From Flavobacteriales bacterium (lineage in GTDB: Bacteria > Bacteroidota > Bacteroidia > Flavobacteriales_F > PHOS-HE28), in contig CP065018.1 in the NCBI GenBank assembly GCA_016700415.1, positions 1 to 64,000 of the forward strand: 64,000 bases of DNA, given 5' to 3'. Below are positions 18,855 through 27,945 of the stretch, piece by piece. Under the pieces are notes generated by a model. It searched no databases and was not told the origin of the DNA. It was given only the letters and a program-made list of their open reading frames with translations. The stretch's first letter is position 1, and the number at the start of each line of letters is the position of its first letter. The position numbers and the translations under genes are program-made.

Positions 18855-19955
18855 ATGGAAGCACTGCACAGCCACAACATCGTTGAACACACGTTCACCG
18901 AGATCATCTTCGAGAAACGTCCTTGCTTGGACCGCGATGGCAGCCCCGTGAAGGGCTTGTTCAACGCGTGGATCATGCTGAACAATCCGAAGCAGTACAA
19001 CTCGTACACCACCGCAGCGGTGAAGGAGGTGATCCTCGCCTTCCGCACCGCGTCCAACGACCGCAGCGTGGTGGCCGTGGTGTTCACCGCCGTGGGGGAC
19101 AAAGCCTTCTGCACCGGTGGCAACACCAAGGAATACGCGGAATACTACGCGGGCAATCCGCAGGAGTATTCGCAGTACATGCGCCTGTTCAACGACATGG
19201 TGTCGGCGATCCTGATGTGCGAGAAACCTGTGGTGTGCCGCGTGAACGGCATGCGCATCGGCGGCGGGCAGGAGATCGGCATGGCCTGCGATTTCAGCGT
19301 CTCCAGCGACTTGGCGCGTTTCGGGCAAGCGGGTCCCAAGCACGGCAGCGCGCCTATCGGTGGTGCCACGGACTTCCTGCCGTTGTTCACCGGGATCGAA
19401 CGGGCGATGGTATCGCTCACCCTCTGCGAACCGTGGACCGCGCACCAGGCCTATTGGAACGGCGTGATCTGCGAGATCGCACCGGCCTTGAAGGTGGACG
19501 GCAAGTTCATCGCGAACCCCTTGGTGCGCCTGGACCGCGTGACGGACGACCATGGCCGCATCGTCTTCGGCACGATGAAGAGCGGCGATGAATTGGCGAA
19601 GGCCAAGGAGATCATGGCCAAGGGCGAAGTGGACCTTTCGATGCTGGACGCGGCGGTGAACGCGCTCATCGCCAAGCTGCTGCACACCTTCCCCAACTGC
19701 ATGAACAAGACCATCAGCGAGGTGCGCAAAGTGAAGCTGGACCGTTGGGATCGCAACAAGGAGAGCAGCCGCGAATGGCTTGCGTTGAACATGATGACCG
19801 AGGCCCGCTCCGGCTTCCGCGCCTTCAACGACGGGCCCAAGGAGAACCGCGAAGTCGATTTCATCAAGCTGCGCCGCATGCTCGCAGAAGGGCATCCGTG
19901 GAACGACGAATTGGATCAGGCGATCTCGCCCCAGTACCAAGCGGCGAAGCAATGA
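18855..19955 (+). CDS. oah: 6-oxocyclohex-1-ene-1-carbonyl-CoA hydrolase (ring-opening)
   Basis: The 366-residue crotonase-family protein begins with HNIVEHTFTEIIFEKRPC, then FNAWIMLNNPKQYNSYTT, DKAFCTGGNTKEYAEYYAGN, VVCRVNGMRIGGGQEIGMAC, GQAGPKHGSAPIGGATDFLP and FPNCMNKTISEVRKVKLDRW. Oah is longer than ordinary enoyl-CoA hydratases, and these blocks are distinctive for it. It adds two waters to 6-oxocyclohex-1-ene-1-carbonyl-CoA and opens the ring to 3-hydroxypimelyl-CoA. Its oah marker status makes it the strongest single pathway call in the operon. The frame is intact and lies between had and dch. Confidence 0.92.
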   Translation: MEALHSHNIVEHTFTEIIFEKRPCLDRDGSPVKGLFNAWIMLNNPKQYNSYTTAAVKEVILAFRTASNDRSVVAVVFTAVGDKAFCTGGNTKEYAEYYAGNPQEYSQYMRLFNDMVSAILMCEKPVVCRVNGMRIGGGQEIGMACDFSVSSDLARFGQAGPKHGSAPIGGATDFLPLFTGIERAMVSLTLCEPWTAHQAYWNGVICEIAPALKVDGKFIANPLVRLDRVTDDHGRIVFGTMKSGDELAKAKEIMAKGEVDLSMLDAAVNALIAKLLHTFPNCMNKTISEVRKVKLDRWDRNKESSREWLALNMMTEARSGFRAFNDGPKENREVDFIKLRRMLAEGHPWNDELDQAISPQYQAAKQ

Positions 19956-19988
19956 TCACAACGAACTAAGAATGCAACAGCACGAGCG

Positions 19989-20789
19989 ATGACACCGACG
20001 ATGGCGACGCAACAATTGGAGAAGACACGACTGATGATGGAACACGGCGGCGCAGTAGCGCGGATCGTGCTCGACGACGGAAAGGGGAACGTGCTCGACC
20101 ATGTGATGATGGAGAGCTTGCAGCAGATCCTGGACGGACTGAAAGACAAACCGGATGTCAAGCTCATCACTTTCGAGGGCAGCGGCAAGCACTTCTCCTT
20201 CGGGGCCAGTGTGGAAGAGCACCAGAAGGACATGGCGCCCACCATGCTGCGTTCGTTCCACGCGCTGTTCTTCACCATTCGCGACTTGTCCATACCGACC
20301 CTCGCACGAATCAGCGGCCAATGCTTGGGCGGCGGCATGGAGCTGGCCATCATGTGCGACTTCCTTTTCGCGGATCAAAGCGCGCGGCTCGGGCAACCGG
20401 AGATCGTGCTTGGCGTGTTCCCACCTCCGGCATCGGTGATCCTGCCGGAGAAGATCGGCCTCTCGCGCGCCACTGACCTCTTGCTCACCGGGCGCACCAT
20501 CGACGCGCAGGAGGCGCATGCGATCGGCTTGGTGAACGCTGTCGTTGCGGACCGTGCAGCGCTCGAAGCGCACGTGGAAGCCTTCATCGTTGCGCAGATC
20601 CTGCCCAAGAGCGCGTCCTCCCTGCGCTTCGGGGTGAAGGCCGCCCGTGTGAAATTCAACCATGTGCTCGGCAATTTCCTGCCCACGCTGGAACAACTCT
20701 ACGTGAACCAACTGATGAACACCGCCGACGCCAACGAGGGCATCACCGCCTTCATCGAAAAGCGTGCGGCGAAGTGGACCAACCGCTGA
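19989..20789 (+). CDS. dch: Cyclohexa-1,5-diene-1-carbonyl-CoA hydratase
   Basis: The 266-residue crotonase-fold protein contains GGAVARIVLDDGKGNVLDH, FEGSGKHFSFGASVEEHQKD, LARISGQCLGGGMELAIMCD and LGQPEIVLGVFPPPASVILP. The FSFGASVEEH block and the GVFPP(P/I)ASVILP block are typical of Dch, which hydrates the product of benzoyl-CoA reductase to 6-hydroxycyclohex-1-ene-1-carbonyl-CoA. It completes the dch-had-oah trio. A second in-frame ATG at 20001 could be the true start. The next gene begins 13 bases after its stop. Confidence 0.9.
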   Translation: MTPTMATQQLEKTRLMMEHGGAVARIVLDDGKGNVLDHVMMESLQQILDGLKDKPDVKLITFEGSGKHFSFGASVEEHQKDMAPTMLRSFHALFFTIRDLSIPTLARISGQCLGGGMELAIMCDFLFADQSARLGQPEIVLGVFPPPASVILPEKIGLSRATDLLLTGRTIDAQEAHAIGLVNAVVADRAALEAHVEAFIVAQILPKSASSLRFGVKAARVKFNHVLGNFLPTLEQLYVNQLMNTADANEGITAFIEKRAAKWTNR

Positions 20790-20802
20790 ATCAAGACCAG
20801 CT

Positions 20803-22803
20803 ATGAGAACGATCAAGACCGTCGGCGTGGTCGGTGCAGGCACAATGGGTGCGGCCATCGCCCAGAAATTCGCGCAGGAAGGCTTCACCGTCCTGCTGGC
20901 CGACCGCGACCAAGCTTCCGTGGAGAAAGGCCTGGGGCACATCCGCACGATGCTGGCCCAAGGCGTGGAGCGCAAGGTGTTCAGCGAAGCGCTCATGAAC
21001 GGGGCCTTGGCGCGCATCACCGGCACCGCCGACCTGCAGGATATGAAAGGCTGCGACCTCGTGGTGGAAGCCATCTTCGAGGACCGTGATGCGAAAGCAC
21101 AATTGTTCCGCACGCTGGACGGCATTGTTCCGCCGACCACCATCCTGGCCACCAACACCTCTTCGTTCTCGATCACCGAACTGGCCACGTTCGCGTCGCA
21201 TCCCGAGCGCTTCATCGGCCTGCACTACTTCTACCATGCGGCGAAGAACCGTTTGGTGGAGATCATCCCCGGAGCGCACACATCGCCCGAGGTGTTCGAT
21301 GCGGTGCGTGCCTTCTGCGACCGCTCGGGCAAGGACGCCATCACCTGCAAGGATGCTAACGGCTTCGTGGTGAACCGCTACTTCGTCCCCTGGCTCAACG
21401 AGGCATCGCGCCTGCTGGAGGAAGGCGTGGCCGACATCCCCACCATCGATGCCGTGTGCATGCGCACCTTCGGGATCGGCATGGGGCCGTTCGCGCTGAT
21501 GAACGCCACCGGTGTTCCCATTTCTTATCACGCCCAACGCACGTTGGAAGTCTTCGGCCCCCTGTACGCCGTGAGCAATAGCCTGAAGCATCAGGCCGAG
21601 GCCAAGCAGCCTTGGACGCTGGAAGGGGAGGCCGATGCGGACGAGGCGAAGGCCCGCCTGATCTCGGAACGCATGCTGGGCACCGTGTTCCTTGTCTGTT
21701 CCCAACTGCTCGATGAGCAGGTCTGCGGCGCGGTGGAGATCAACCGCGGTGCGCGGATCGGTCTACGCTGGCGCAAGGGCCCGATCGATCTGATGGAGCG
21801 CTACGGCGAGGCAGAAGTGCGGAGGCTCTTGTCCGCCATGGCTGCGCGACACGGCACTCCCGTTCCCAAGTCCATCGGCCCTGCGCATTGGAGCATGGAG
21901 TTCGTGAAGTTGCGGAAGAAGAAGAAGAACATCGCGGTGATCGAACTGGACCGCCCGGAGGACAGCAATGCGCTGAACGAACTCGTGGTGCGCCAGTTGG
22001 ACGCGAAGTTCAAGGCCGCGGATGAAGACCCTTCGATCGATACGATCTTCCTCATCGGTTCCGGCAAGGCCTTCATGGCCGGTGCCGACATCAAGTTCTT
22101 CGTCGATCACATGAAGAAGGGCGATCTGGAAGGGATCGATCGCTTCACACAGTACGGCCAGGAAGTGTTCGCACGGATCGACTCCTCGGCGAAGAAGGTC
22201 GTGGCCGTCCTCAATGGCCTCACCTTGGGCGGCGGTTTGGAACTCGCCCTGTGCGCCGACCTGATCCTCGCGTTGCCCGGTGCAAAGCTCGCGTTCCCGG
22301 AAACGGGGATCGGTATCTACCCCGGCTTGGGCGGCACCCAGCGCAGCGTGGCGCGGGTAGGGAAGGGCATGGCCAAATACCTCATTCACACCGGCCGCAT
22401 GCTGGATGCCGCGCAGGCGGAAGAGATCGGCTTGGTGGACCAAGTGATCGACCGCGATCTTATGGCGGATCTGTTGGACGGCCGTGAAGCCCTGCCGCAT
22501 CGCTGTGACCCTGAGTTGACGACCAAGTGGAGGTCGCTCGAGGACCTCTTCGGCAACCACGGGGTCGATGAACTGCTGGCCAAGGACCACGAGCCGAACG
22601 GCCTCGATCTCGAAGAGATCGCCCGCATCAAGAAGATCCTGTCCAGCAAGGCGCCCATCGCACTGCGCCTCGCCGACCGTTTGATCGACGAGGCCAAGGG
22701 ACCGAGCTCCGAGCTCGCGCACCTACAGACCGTGTTCTCCTCGAAGGATGCCATGCTGGGCCTTACGTCGACCGGGAAGAAGGTGGTGTACACCGGGGTG
22801 TAG
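20803..22803 (+). CDS. 3-hydroxyacyl-CoA dehydrogenase / enoyl-CoA hydratase fusion
   Basis: From the ATG at 20803 the 666-residue protein starts with an NAD-binding domain, VGVVGAGTMGAAIAQKFAQE. LATNTSSFSITELATFASHP, FIGLHYFYHAAKNRLVEIIP and the dehydrogenase C-terminal domain (NGFVVNRYFVPWLNEASRLL) follow. After about residue 375 comes a crotonase domain: IAVIELDRPEDSNALNELVV, GSGKAFMAGADIKFFVDHMK and TLGGGLELALCADLILALPG. The order dehydrogenase-hydratase is the reverse of FadB. In this operon it should handle 3-hydroxypimelyl-CoA oxidation and hydration of 2-enoyl-CoA intermediates. It is the last gene of the operon. Confidence 0.85.
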   Translation: MRTIKTVGVVGAGTMGAAIAQKFAQEGFTVLLADRDQASVEKGLGHIRTMLAQGVERKVFSEALMNGALARITGTADLQDMKGCDLVVEAIFEDRDAKAQLFRTLDGIVPPTTILATNTSSFSITELATFASHPERFIGLHYFYHAAKNRLVEIIPGAHTSPEVFDAVRAFCDRSGKDAITCKDANGFVVNRYFVPWLNEASRLLEEGVADIPTIDAVCMRTFGIGMGPFALMNATGVPISYHAQRTLEVFGPLYAVSNSLKHQAEAKQPWTLEGEADADEAKARLISERMLGTVFLVCSQLLDEQVCGAVEINRGARIGLRWRKGPIDLMERYGEAEVRRLLSAMAARHGTPVPKSIGPAHWSMEFVKLRKKKKNIAVIELDRPEDSNALNELVVRQLDAKFKAADEDPSIDTIFLIGSGKAFMAGADIKFFVDHMKKGDLEGIDRFTQYGQEVFARIDSSAKKVVAVLNGLTLGGGLELALCADLILALPGAKLAFPETGIGIYPGLGGTQRSVARVGKGMAKYLIHTGRMLDAAQAEEIGLVDQVIDRDLMADLLDGREALPHRCDPELTTKWRSLEDLFGNHGVDELLAKDHEPNGLDLEEIARIKKILSSKAPIALRLADRLIDEAKGPSSELAHLQTVFSSKDAMLGLTSTGKKVVYTGV

Positions 22804-22917
22804 GGTCGCACACAATACTCTGGCGCGGGAGTTAGGCGAGCGGAGGCAAGTGCGCGGCGGGCCGTCCTCCCGTGCCCTTCAAAGATCGCTGATAGTCCGG
22901 CAATCTTATCTTGCAGG

Positions 22918-23422
22918 ATGAGCCGCAAATACAAGTTCCATGACCCGGCCGGGGTATACTTCATCTCCTTCGCGACAGTGGGTTGGATCAATGTCCTCAC
23001 CCGATCTGACTACAAGGACATCATCGTGGAAAGCCTTCGGCATTGCCAGAATGGAAAGGGACTGCTGCTCTATGAATGGGTGATCATGACCAACCACGTC
23101 CATCTGCTGGCAGCTGCCCGGGAGGATTATTCCATGTCCGACATCATGCGCGACCTGAAGAAGTTCACCAGCGGGAAGATCCATACGGCGATCAAGGAAC
23201 ATCCGGGTGATAGAGGCCGGGACCCGAAATCCACAGAACGCATCCTTCCAGCTCTGGCAGCAGAACAACCAGCCGATGCAGGTGACCAAGCTTGCTGAGA
23301 TCGGCCGTGTGATGGACTACATAGGGATGAATCCGGTGACGGAAGGGACCGTCGATCGACCGGAGAGTTACTGTTATTCATCGGCCTATGAACCCGCGAT
23401 GTTGAGGTTGGACCATGCGTAG
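22918..23422 (+). pseudogene. REP-associated tyrosine transposase (IS200-like, RAYT), disrupted
   Basis: The first frame encodes YKFHDPAGVYFISFATVGWI, LLLYEWVIMTNHVHLLAAA with the HUH-type HVH motif, and YSMSDIMRDLKKFTSGKIH, typical of Bacteroidota REP-associated Y1 transposases. Near 23205 the frame shifts and the continuation appears as RNPQNASFQLWQQNNQPMQV, then DYIGMNPVTEGTVDRPESYC. About ten codons that normally separate these parts are absent, so a small deletion plus frameshift is more likely than a single base error. Palindromes follow downstream, the kind of DNA such enzymes act on. There is no sign that it is still active. Confidence 0.75.
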
Positions 23423-23434
23423 TGTGTGGATAGT

Positions 23435-23506
23435 GGAGACGAAGTCTCCCGAACCACCATAGCCGTATTCGTTCTATGGTACGAGACACCATGCCTGCGG
23501 CAGGCA
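23435..23506. repeat. Cluster of three palindromes next to the RAYT remnant (REP-like)
   Basis: Three inverted repeats follow each other: GGAGAC/GTCTCC at 23435-23449 with a 3-base loop, ACCATAG/CTATGGT at 23456-23480 with an 11-base loop, and TGCCTGC/GCAGGCA at 23492-23506 around a single base. The surrounding 23423-23759 gap holds no gene I can support. Such a row of short hairpins beside a REP-associated transposase is typical of REP or BIME elements. Confidence 0.5.
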
Positions 23507-23759
23507 AGCCCGCTATCTGGAACGCAGACCACCGGAGGCGGAAGTCTCGCGCCAGAACGAGGCCGATCTTTCCGGTCTGGCCAATGACCGGATCGGATAT
23601 AAAACAGGTGTGCCATGTGCATTTGGTGGATGCGGACATGATGGCCGCGACGGGCCTTCGCCTTGATATTGAAAAAAAATAGGATGATGGATCCAATGCC
23701 ACAGCCTACTTTCGGCAAGATCTTCCCATTGACCGTGATCGACCTTGACCTTTGAAAAC

Positions 23760-26700
23760 ATGAACATCCTGCATTCCCGTTCCGTCTTGTTGCTGATGTC
23801 GGCATTCTTGCTGACGGGCATCCGAGCCCAAAGTTTCAACCCTGGCAACGCACAAGAATGTGGTTTCGAGGCCGCGCACCAGCGCATGATGGGCACGGAC
23901 CCGCACTATGCCGAGCGCACCCAGGTCTTTGACGGGCTGATGCGGACCGGGATCGCAGTGGAACGCGACGGCAACCCCTTCGTGGTACCGGTGGTGGTAC
24001 ATATCATGGAAGCGGGCAACGCGCTCACGCAGATCACCGATAAGGAGGTGCGCGAGGCCATCATGATCCTGAACCAACGCTTCCGTAAGGTGCCGGGCAC
24101 GATCGGCGATGGCAGCGGGGAGGACCTCGGCGTGGAATTCGCCTTGGCGGCGCGCGACCCGCAGGGCAATTGCACCAGCGGCATCACCCGTACCGACCTG
24201 AGCGGCTTTCCGGACTATGCGAACTACGGTATGCTTTCGGACGGTGCCTTGGGGATGACTGAGATGGACGTGAAGGACCAGGACCGTTGGGACCCCTTCA
24301 ACTACTACAACATCTGGGTGGTGAACGAGATCGATAACAACGACGGCGGTTCGGGCACGCAGGGCTTCGCCTATTTTGCTTCGGCACACGGCCAGGATTA
24401 CGACGGCATGGTGATCCTGTGCAACAGCTTGAAGGACCCTACGCGCACCACGCTGACCCACGAGCTGGGCCATGCATTGAACCTCTACCACACCTTCGAG
24501 GGCGATGCCAACGGTACGACCTGCCCCCCCAATACCAACTGCGCAACACAGGGGGATCAGGTGTGCGATACCCCGCCGCACATCCGTAGTCCGAGCACCT
24601 GCCCCTCCGGCGGCACCAATGCCTGCGACGGCGGTTCCTCCAACACGCTGTATGTCTTCAACTACATGGATTACTCCAACTGCCGCGATGGCTTCACCTC
24701 AGGGCAAGCCGTGCGCACAGGCCCGGCACTTACCACACAGCGTGCTTCATTGCTCGCCGTGAACGGCAACCTCTCGTTGGTGCCCCCGACCGGCTCGGCA
24801 CCGCTGATGGACCTGTTGGCCACCAGCACCATGGTGTGCGGCACGGGTCAGGATGTCACCTTCTTCGATCATAGCTCATGCATCCCGAACACGTACTTGG
24901 AGGACACGCCCATGCCGGGCATCAGTTTCGCATGGACGGTGACCAACGGCGTGGTGACATACAACTCCGCCATGCACAATCCCACCTTCACCCTGGCCCA
25001 AACGGGTGTGTACAATGCCACGCTCGCCATCACCACCGCGAACGGGACCTTCACCCGCACCGAGCAGGGCATCGTGGTGGTGACGGCCTCGCCGGTGGCG
25101 GCCTGTGCCCCCACGACCAATAATGCGGCCAACTACGGCCAGACCGTGAGCAAGGTGGTGTTCAATACCATCAACGCCACCAGCAGCACGATCACCAATG
25201 TCGCGTACACGGACCTGTCGTGCGGCCACAATACCTCGGTGGCCGTGGGCGGCACTTACCCGCTGTCCATCACGATCAACGCGGGCGGTAGCGCGGCGGA
25301 ATCGCTCAACGCGTACATCGATTACAACAACAACGGCGTGTTCGAGGACCCCAGTGAGCTCGTGGCCACCGGTTCGCAACCGGCGAACGGGTCGAGCGTC
25401 GTCGCTGCCAACGTCACCATTCCCGGCGGCGCGGTGACGAACACCCTGTTGCGGATGCGCGTGTTCGGCGAAGCCGGCACCTTGAGCGCGAACGAGCGGA
25501 ACTGCGTCTCGGCCCTGTTCATCGGTGATGTGGAGGACTATGGTGTCTACGTCAGCAACAGCATCGCATCGGTCTCCATCGCTGCGGCGCCGGGCAGCAC
25601 GATCACTTACGGCACGCCCGTCACCTTCACCCCGACGCCCGTGAACGGCGGCGGCGCACCCACTTATGCCTGGTTCCGGAACGGGGAGCCGGTCGCTACC
25701 GCAGCCACCTACCAAAGCAGCGACCTGCTGCCCGGCGAGGCCGTGCATTGTGAAATGACCTCGGACCTCGCGGGCGTGATCGCATCACCGGCGTTGTCCA
25801 ACACCATCACCATGGTGGTGACCGGTCCGCCGCTTTCGGACTTCGGTGCATCGACCGTCGCCACGTGCGAGGGGACCGGTATCACCTTCACCGACAAGTC
25901 ACTGCTTTCGCCCACCTCGTGGAACTGGAGCTTTCCCGGTGGGACCCCTTCCACTTCGACGGATCAGGATCCGGTGGTGAGCTACGCCGCACCCGGCACC
26001 TACTCCGTCACGCTGACCGCATCGAACGGCGAAGGCACGGGCTCCACGGCCACCTACACGGACCTCATCACCATCTATGCACCACCGCCCACGGCGTGCG
26101 CGGTCACGCGATCCAATTCGCCCACGTCCGGCATCGGTATCACGAACGTGACGCTCAACACCATCAACCACAGCACGCCATACAATGATGCCGTGATGAA
26201 CGACTTCACCTGCACCGCGTGGACCACCCTGCAACCTTCCACGAACTATCCGATCGCGGTGACCGTGGGCAGTTCCAACAACCAATGGGTGCGTGTGTAC
26301 ATCGACTACGACAACAACGGCACCTTCAGTGCCGGTGAACAGGTGTTCGCGCCCGCCACCGGTACGGGCGTACGCAGCGGAAACTTCACCACGCCGGCCT
26401 CGCCGACCACGGGTGCCCTGCTGCGCATGCGGGTGATCACCGACTTCGTGAACACCACCGCCGGTGCCTGCACCAGTCCGGTGCAATATGGCCAGGTGGA
26501 GGAATATGCCGTCGTATTTGTTCCACCAGCCGCCGTGCAGGTGGCCGCGCGTGGGTTCCTGGACGGGCCGTACAATGCCACCACCGGTGTGATGAATGAC
26601 GCCCTCCGCGGCTTGGGCGCATTCCCGCTGGCCGAGCCTTATACGGCGCTTGGTTATGCGCACACCGGAGGGGGTGGGGGAGAGACCATCCTGCCCGCCG

Positions 26701-27281
26701 TACTGGCCGTCTCGGGGAACAACGCGATCGTGGATTGGGTGGTGCTGGAACTGCGGGACGCCAACACAAACTCCACCGTGCTCGCCAGCCGCAGTGCGCT
26801 GTTACAGCGCGATGGCGACGTGGTGGACGTCGATGGCACCTCGGCGGTGAGCTTCGGCCTGCCACCGGCCAACTACTTCATGGCGCTGTTGCATCGGAAC
26901 CACCTTGGCGTCATGACGGCGAGCAGTGTGGCCTTGGGCGCTGCACCCTTATCCGTGGACTTCACGAGCAATGCGACCACCACCTACGGTACCGATGCGC
27001 GCAGGAGCGTGACCGGGGCTTTCCCTGCGGAATTGCTCTGGTCCGGTGATGTGAACTTCGACCATTCGTTGAAATATGTGGGTACCGGTAACGACCGTGA
27101 CCTCATCCTGTCCTCCATCGGTTCATCCATACCCACCAACACCATTACCGGCTACCACATGGAGGACGTGAACATGGACGGTGTGGTGAAGTACGTTGGC
27201 AGCGCTAACGATCGCGACCCCATCCTGTTCGCCATCGGAGGAACCGTCCCAACGGATACGAGGCCGGAGCAGCTGCCGTGA
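23760..27281 (+). CDS. Secreted M43-type zinc metalloprotease with GEVED and PKD domains
   Basis: The ATG at 23760 gives a signal peptide (MNILHSRSVLLLMSAFLLTG, cleavage after IRAQ). The protease domain has VPVVVHIMEAGNALTQITDK and the zinc site TLTHELGHALNLYHTFEG near residue 235, then the cysteine-rich CDTPPH region and FNYMDYSNCRDGFT Met-turn region of pappalysin-like M43 enzymes. A PKD/Ig-like segment follows, then a GEVED domain (AYIDYNNNGVFEDPSELVAT), another PKD domain (WNWSFPGGTPSTSTDQDP) and a second GEVED domain (VYIDYDNNGTFSAGEQVF). The C-terminus has two EF-hand/dockerin-like units, GDVNFDHSLKYVGTGNDRD and EDVNMDGVVKYVGSANDRD, instead of a standard T9SS signal. It is an extracellular protease of about 1173 residues. 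Confidence 0.85.
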   Translation: MNILHSRSVLLLMSAFLLTGIRAQSFNPGNAQECGFEAAHQRMMGTDPHYAERTQVFDGLMRTGIAVERDGNPFVVPVVVHIMEAGNALTQITDKEVREAIMILNQRFRKVPGTIGDGSGEDLGVEFALAARDPQGNCTSGITRTDLSGFPDYANYGMLSDGALGMTEMDVKDQDRWDPFNYYNIWVVNEIDNNDGGSGTQGFAYFASAHGQDYDGMVILCNSLKDPTRTTLTHELGHALNLYHTFEGDANGTTCPPNTNCATQGDQVCDTPPHIRSPSTCPSGGTNACDGGSSNTLYVFNYMDYSNCRDGFTSGQAVRTGPALTTQRASLLAVNGNLSLVPPTGSAPLMDLLATSTMVCGTGQDVTFFDHSSCIPNTYLEDTPMPGISFAWTVTNGVVTYNSAMHNPTFTLAQTGVYNATLAITTANGTFTRTEQGIVVVTASPVAACAPTTNNAANYGQTVSKVVFNTINATSSTITNVAYTDLSCGHNTSVAVGGTYPLSITINAGGSAAESLNAYIDYNNNGVFEDPSELVATGSQPANGSSVVAANVTIPGGAVTNTLLRMRVFGEAGTLSANERNCVSALFIGDVEDYGVYVSNSIASVSIAAAPGSTITYGTPVTFTPTPVNGGGAPTYAWFRNGEPVATAATYQSSDLLPGEAVHCEMTSDLAGVIASPALSNTITMVVTGPPLSDFGASTVATCEGTGITFTDKSLLSPTSWNWSFPGGTPSTSTDQDPVVSYAAPGTYSVTLTASNGEGTGSTATYTDLITIYAPPPTACAVTRSNSPTSGIGITNVTLNTINHSTPYNDAVMNDFTCTAWTTLQPSTNYPIAVTVGSSNNQWVRVYIDYDNNGTFSAGEQVFAPATGTGVRSGNFTTPASPTTGALLRMRVITDFVNTTAGACTSPVQYGQVEEYAVVFVPPAAVQVAARGFLDGPYNATTGVMNDALRGLGAFPLAEPYTALGYAHTGGGGGETILPAVLAVSGNNAIVDWVVLELRDANTNSTVLASRSALLQRDGDVVDVDGTSAVSFGLPPANYFMALLHRNHLGVMTASSVALGAAPLSVDFTSNATTTYGTDARRSVTGAFPAELLWSGDVNFDHSLKYVGTGNDRDLILSSIGSSIPTNTITGYHMEDVNMDGVVKYVGSANDRDPILFAIGGTVPTDTRPEQLP

Positions 27282-27332
27282 GGTCGTCAATGTCCGTTCG
27301 GGTGCTTAGCGCGATTACTCTCCGCAGCCATG

Positions 27333-27737
27333 CTAAGGGTTCCGATGTAGCGTGGTAGAGTCCGTAGGTACCGGCACATCGTCCATATAGCGTATGTGTG
27401 AGGTCAACTTGCCCTGTGCGTCCCACTGGGTGTAATCGCCGTTGAGCCGGTCGTTCACGTACATGCCTTCGGTGAGCATGGTGCCATCGTTTCCCCAAGT
27501 GGTCCAGATGCCTTGGCGTTTGCCCTTGTCGAACTGGCCTTCCATGCGTCGCTTGCCGTTCTCGTAGTACCAGGTCCATCGGCCGTTGTTGAGGTCGTTC
27601 ACCACATTGCCGCTGTACCTGATCTGCCCGTTCTCGTAGCGCGTGGGGTCCTTGTCGCGGGCGGTGAAGTGGAAGGCCGCCCACAGCACGATGATGATCC
27701 CGGTGATGAACTTGTGGTTACTGTTGTAATTGAACAT
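27333..27737 (-). CDS. MORN-repeat-type protein, membrane-anchored
   Basis: This 134-residue protein has an N-terminal hydrophobic segment (FITGIIIVLWAAFHFTA) and then repeats of the antitoxin/MORN variant type: YENGQIRYSGNVVNDLNNGR, YYENGKRRMEGQFDKGKRQG and GNDGTMLTEGMYVNDRLNGD. Such repeats are common in Bacteroidota secreted or envelope proteins and probably mediate binding. No enzymatic motif is present. It is convergent to the metalloprotease gene and has no operon partner. Confidence 0.6.
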   Translation of the reverse strand: MFNYNSNHKFITGIIIVLWAAFHFTARDKDPTRYENGQIRYSGNVVNDLNNGRWTWYYENGKRRMEGQFDKGKRQGIWTTWGNDGTMLTEGMYVNDRLNGDYTQWDAQGKLTSHIRYMDDVPVPTDSTTLHRNP

Positions 27738-27945
27738 CGCCTGTTTGGGATACCGGTATTAAAGGATAGTGGCGTGGCAGGCCGGGGCTGCTGGCCGTTG
27801 TTGTTGACCATGTCCACCGAGGGGACGTGGTCCCGTGTACCGGTGCGGTTGGTTGAACATGTCCATGACGCCGATAATTCGCGAAAAGTAATACGGACGG
27901 GCTGCTTGCACAGCGGGCGGGGCACTGTGCGTACACGCTGCATGG

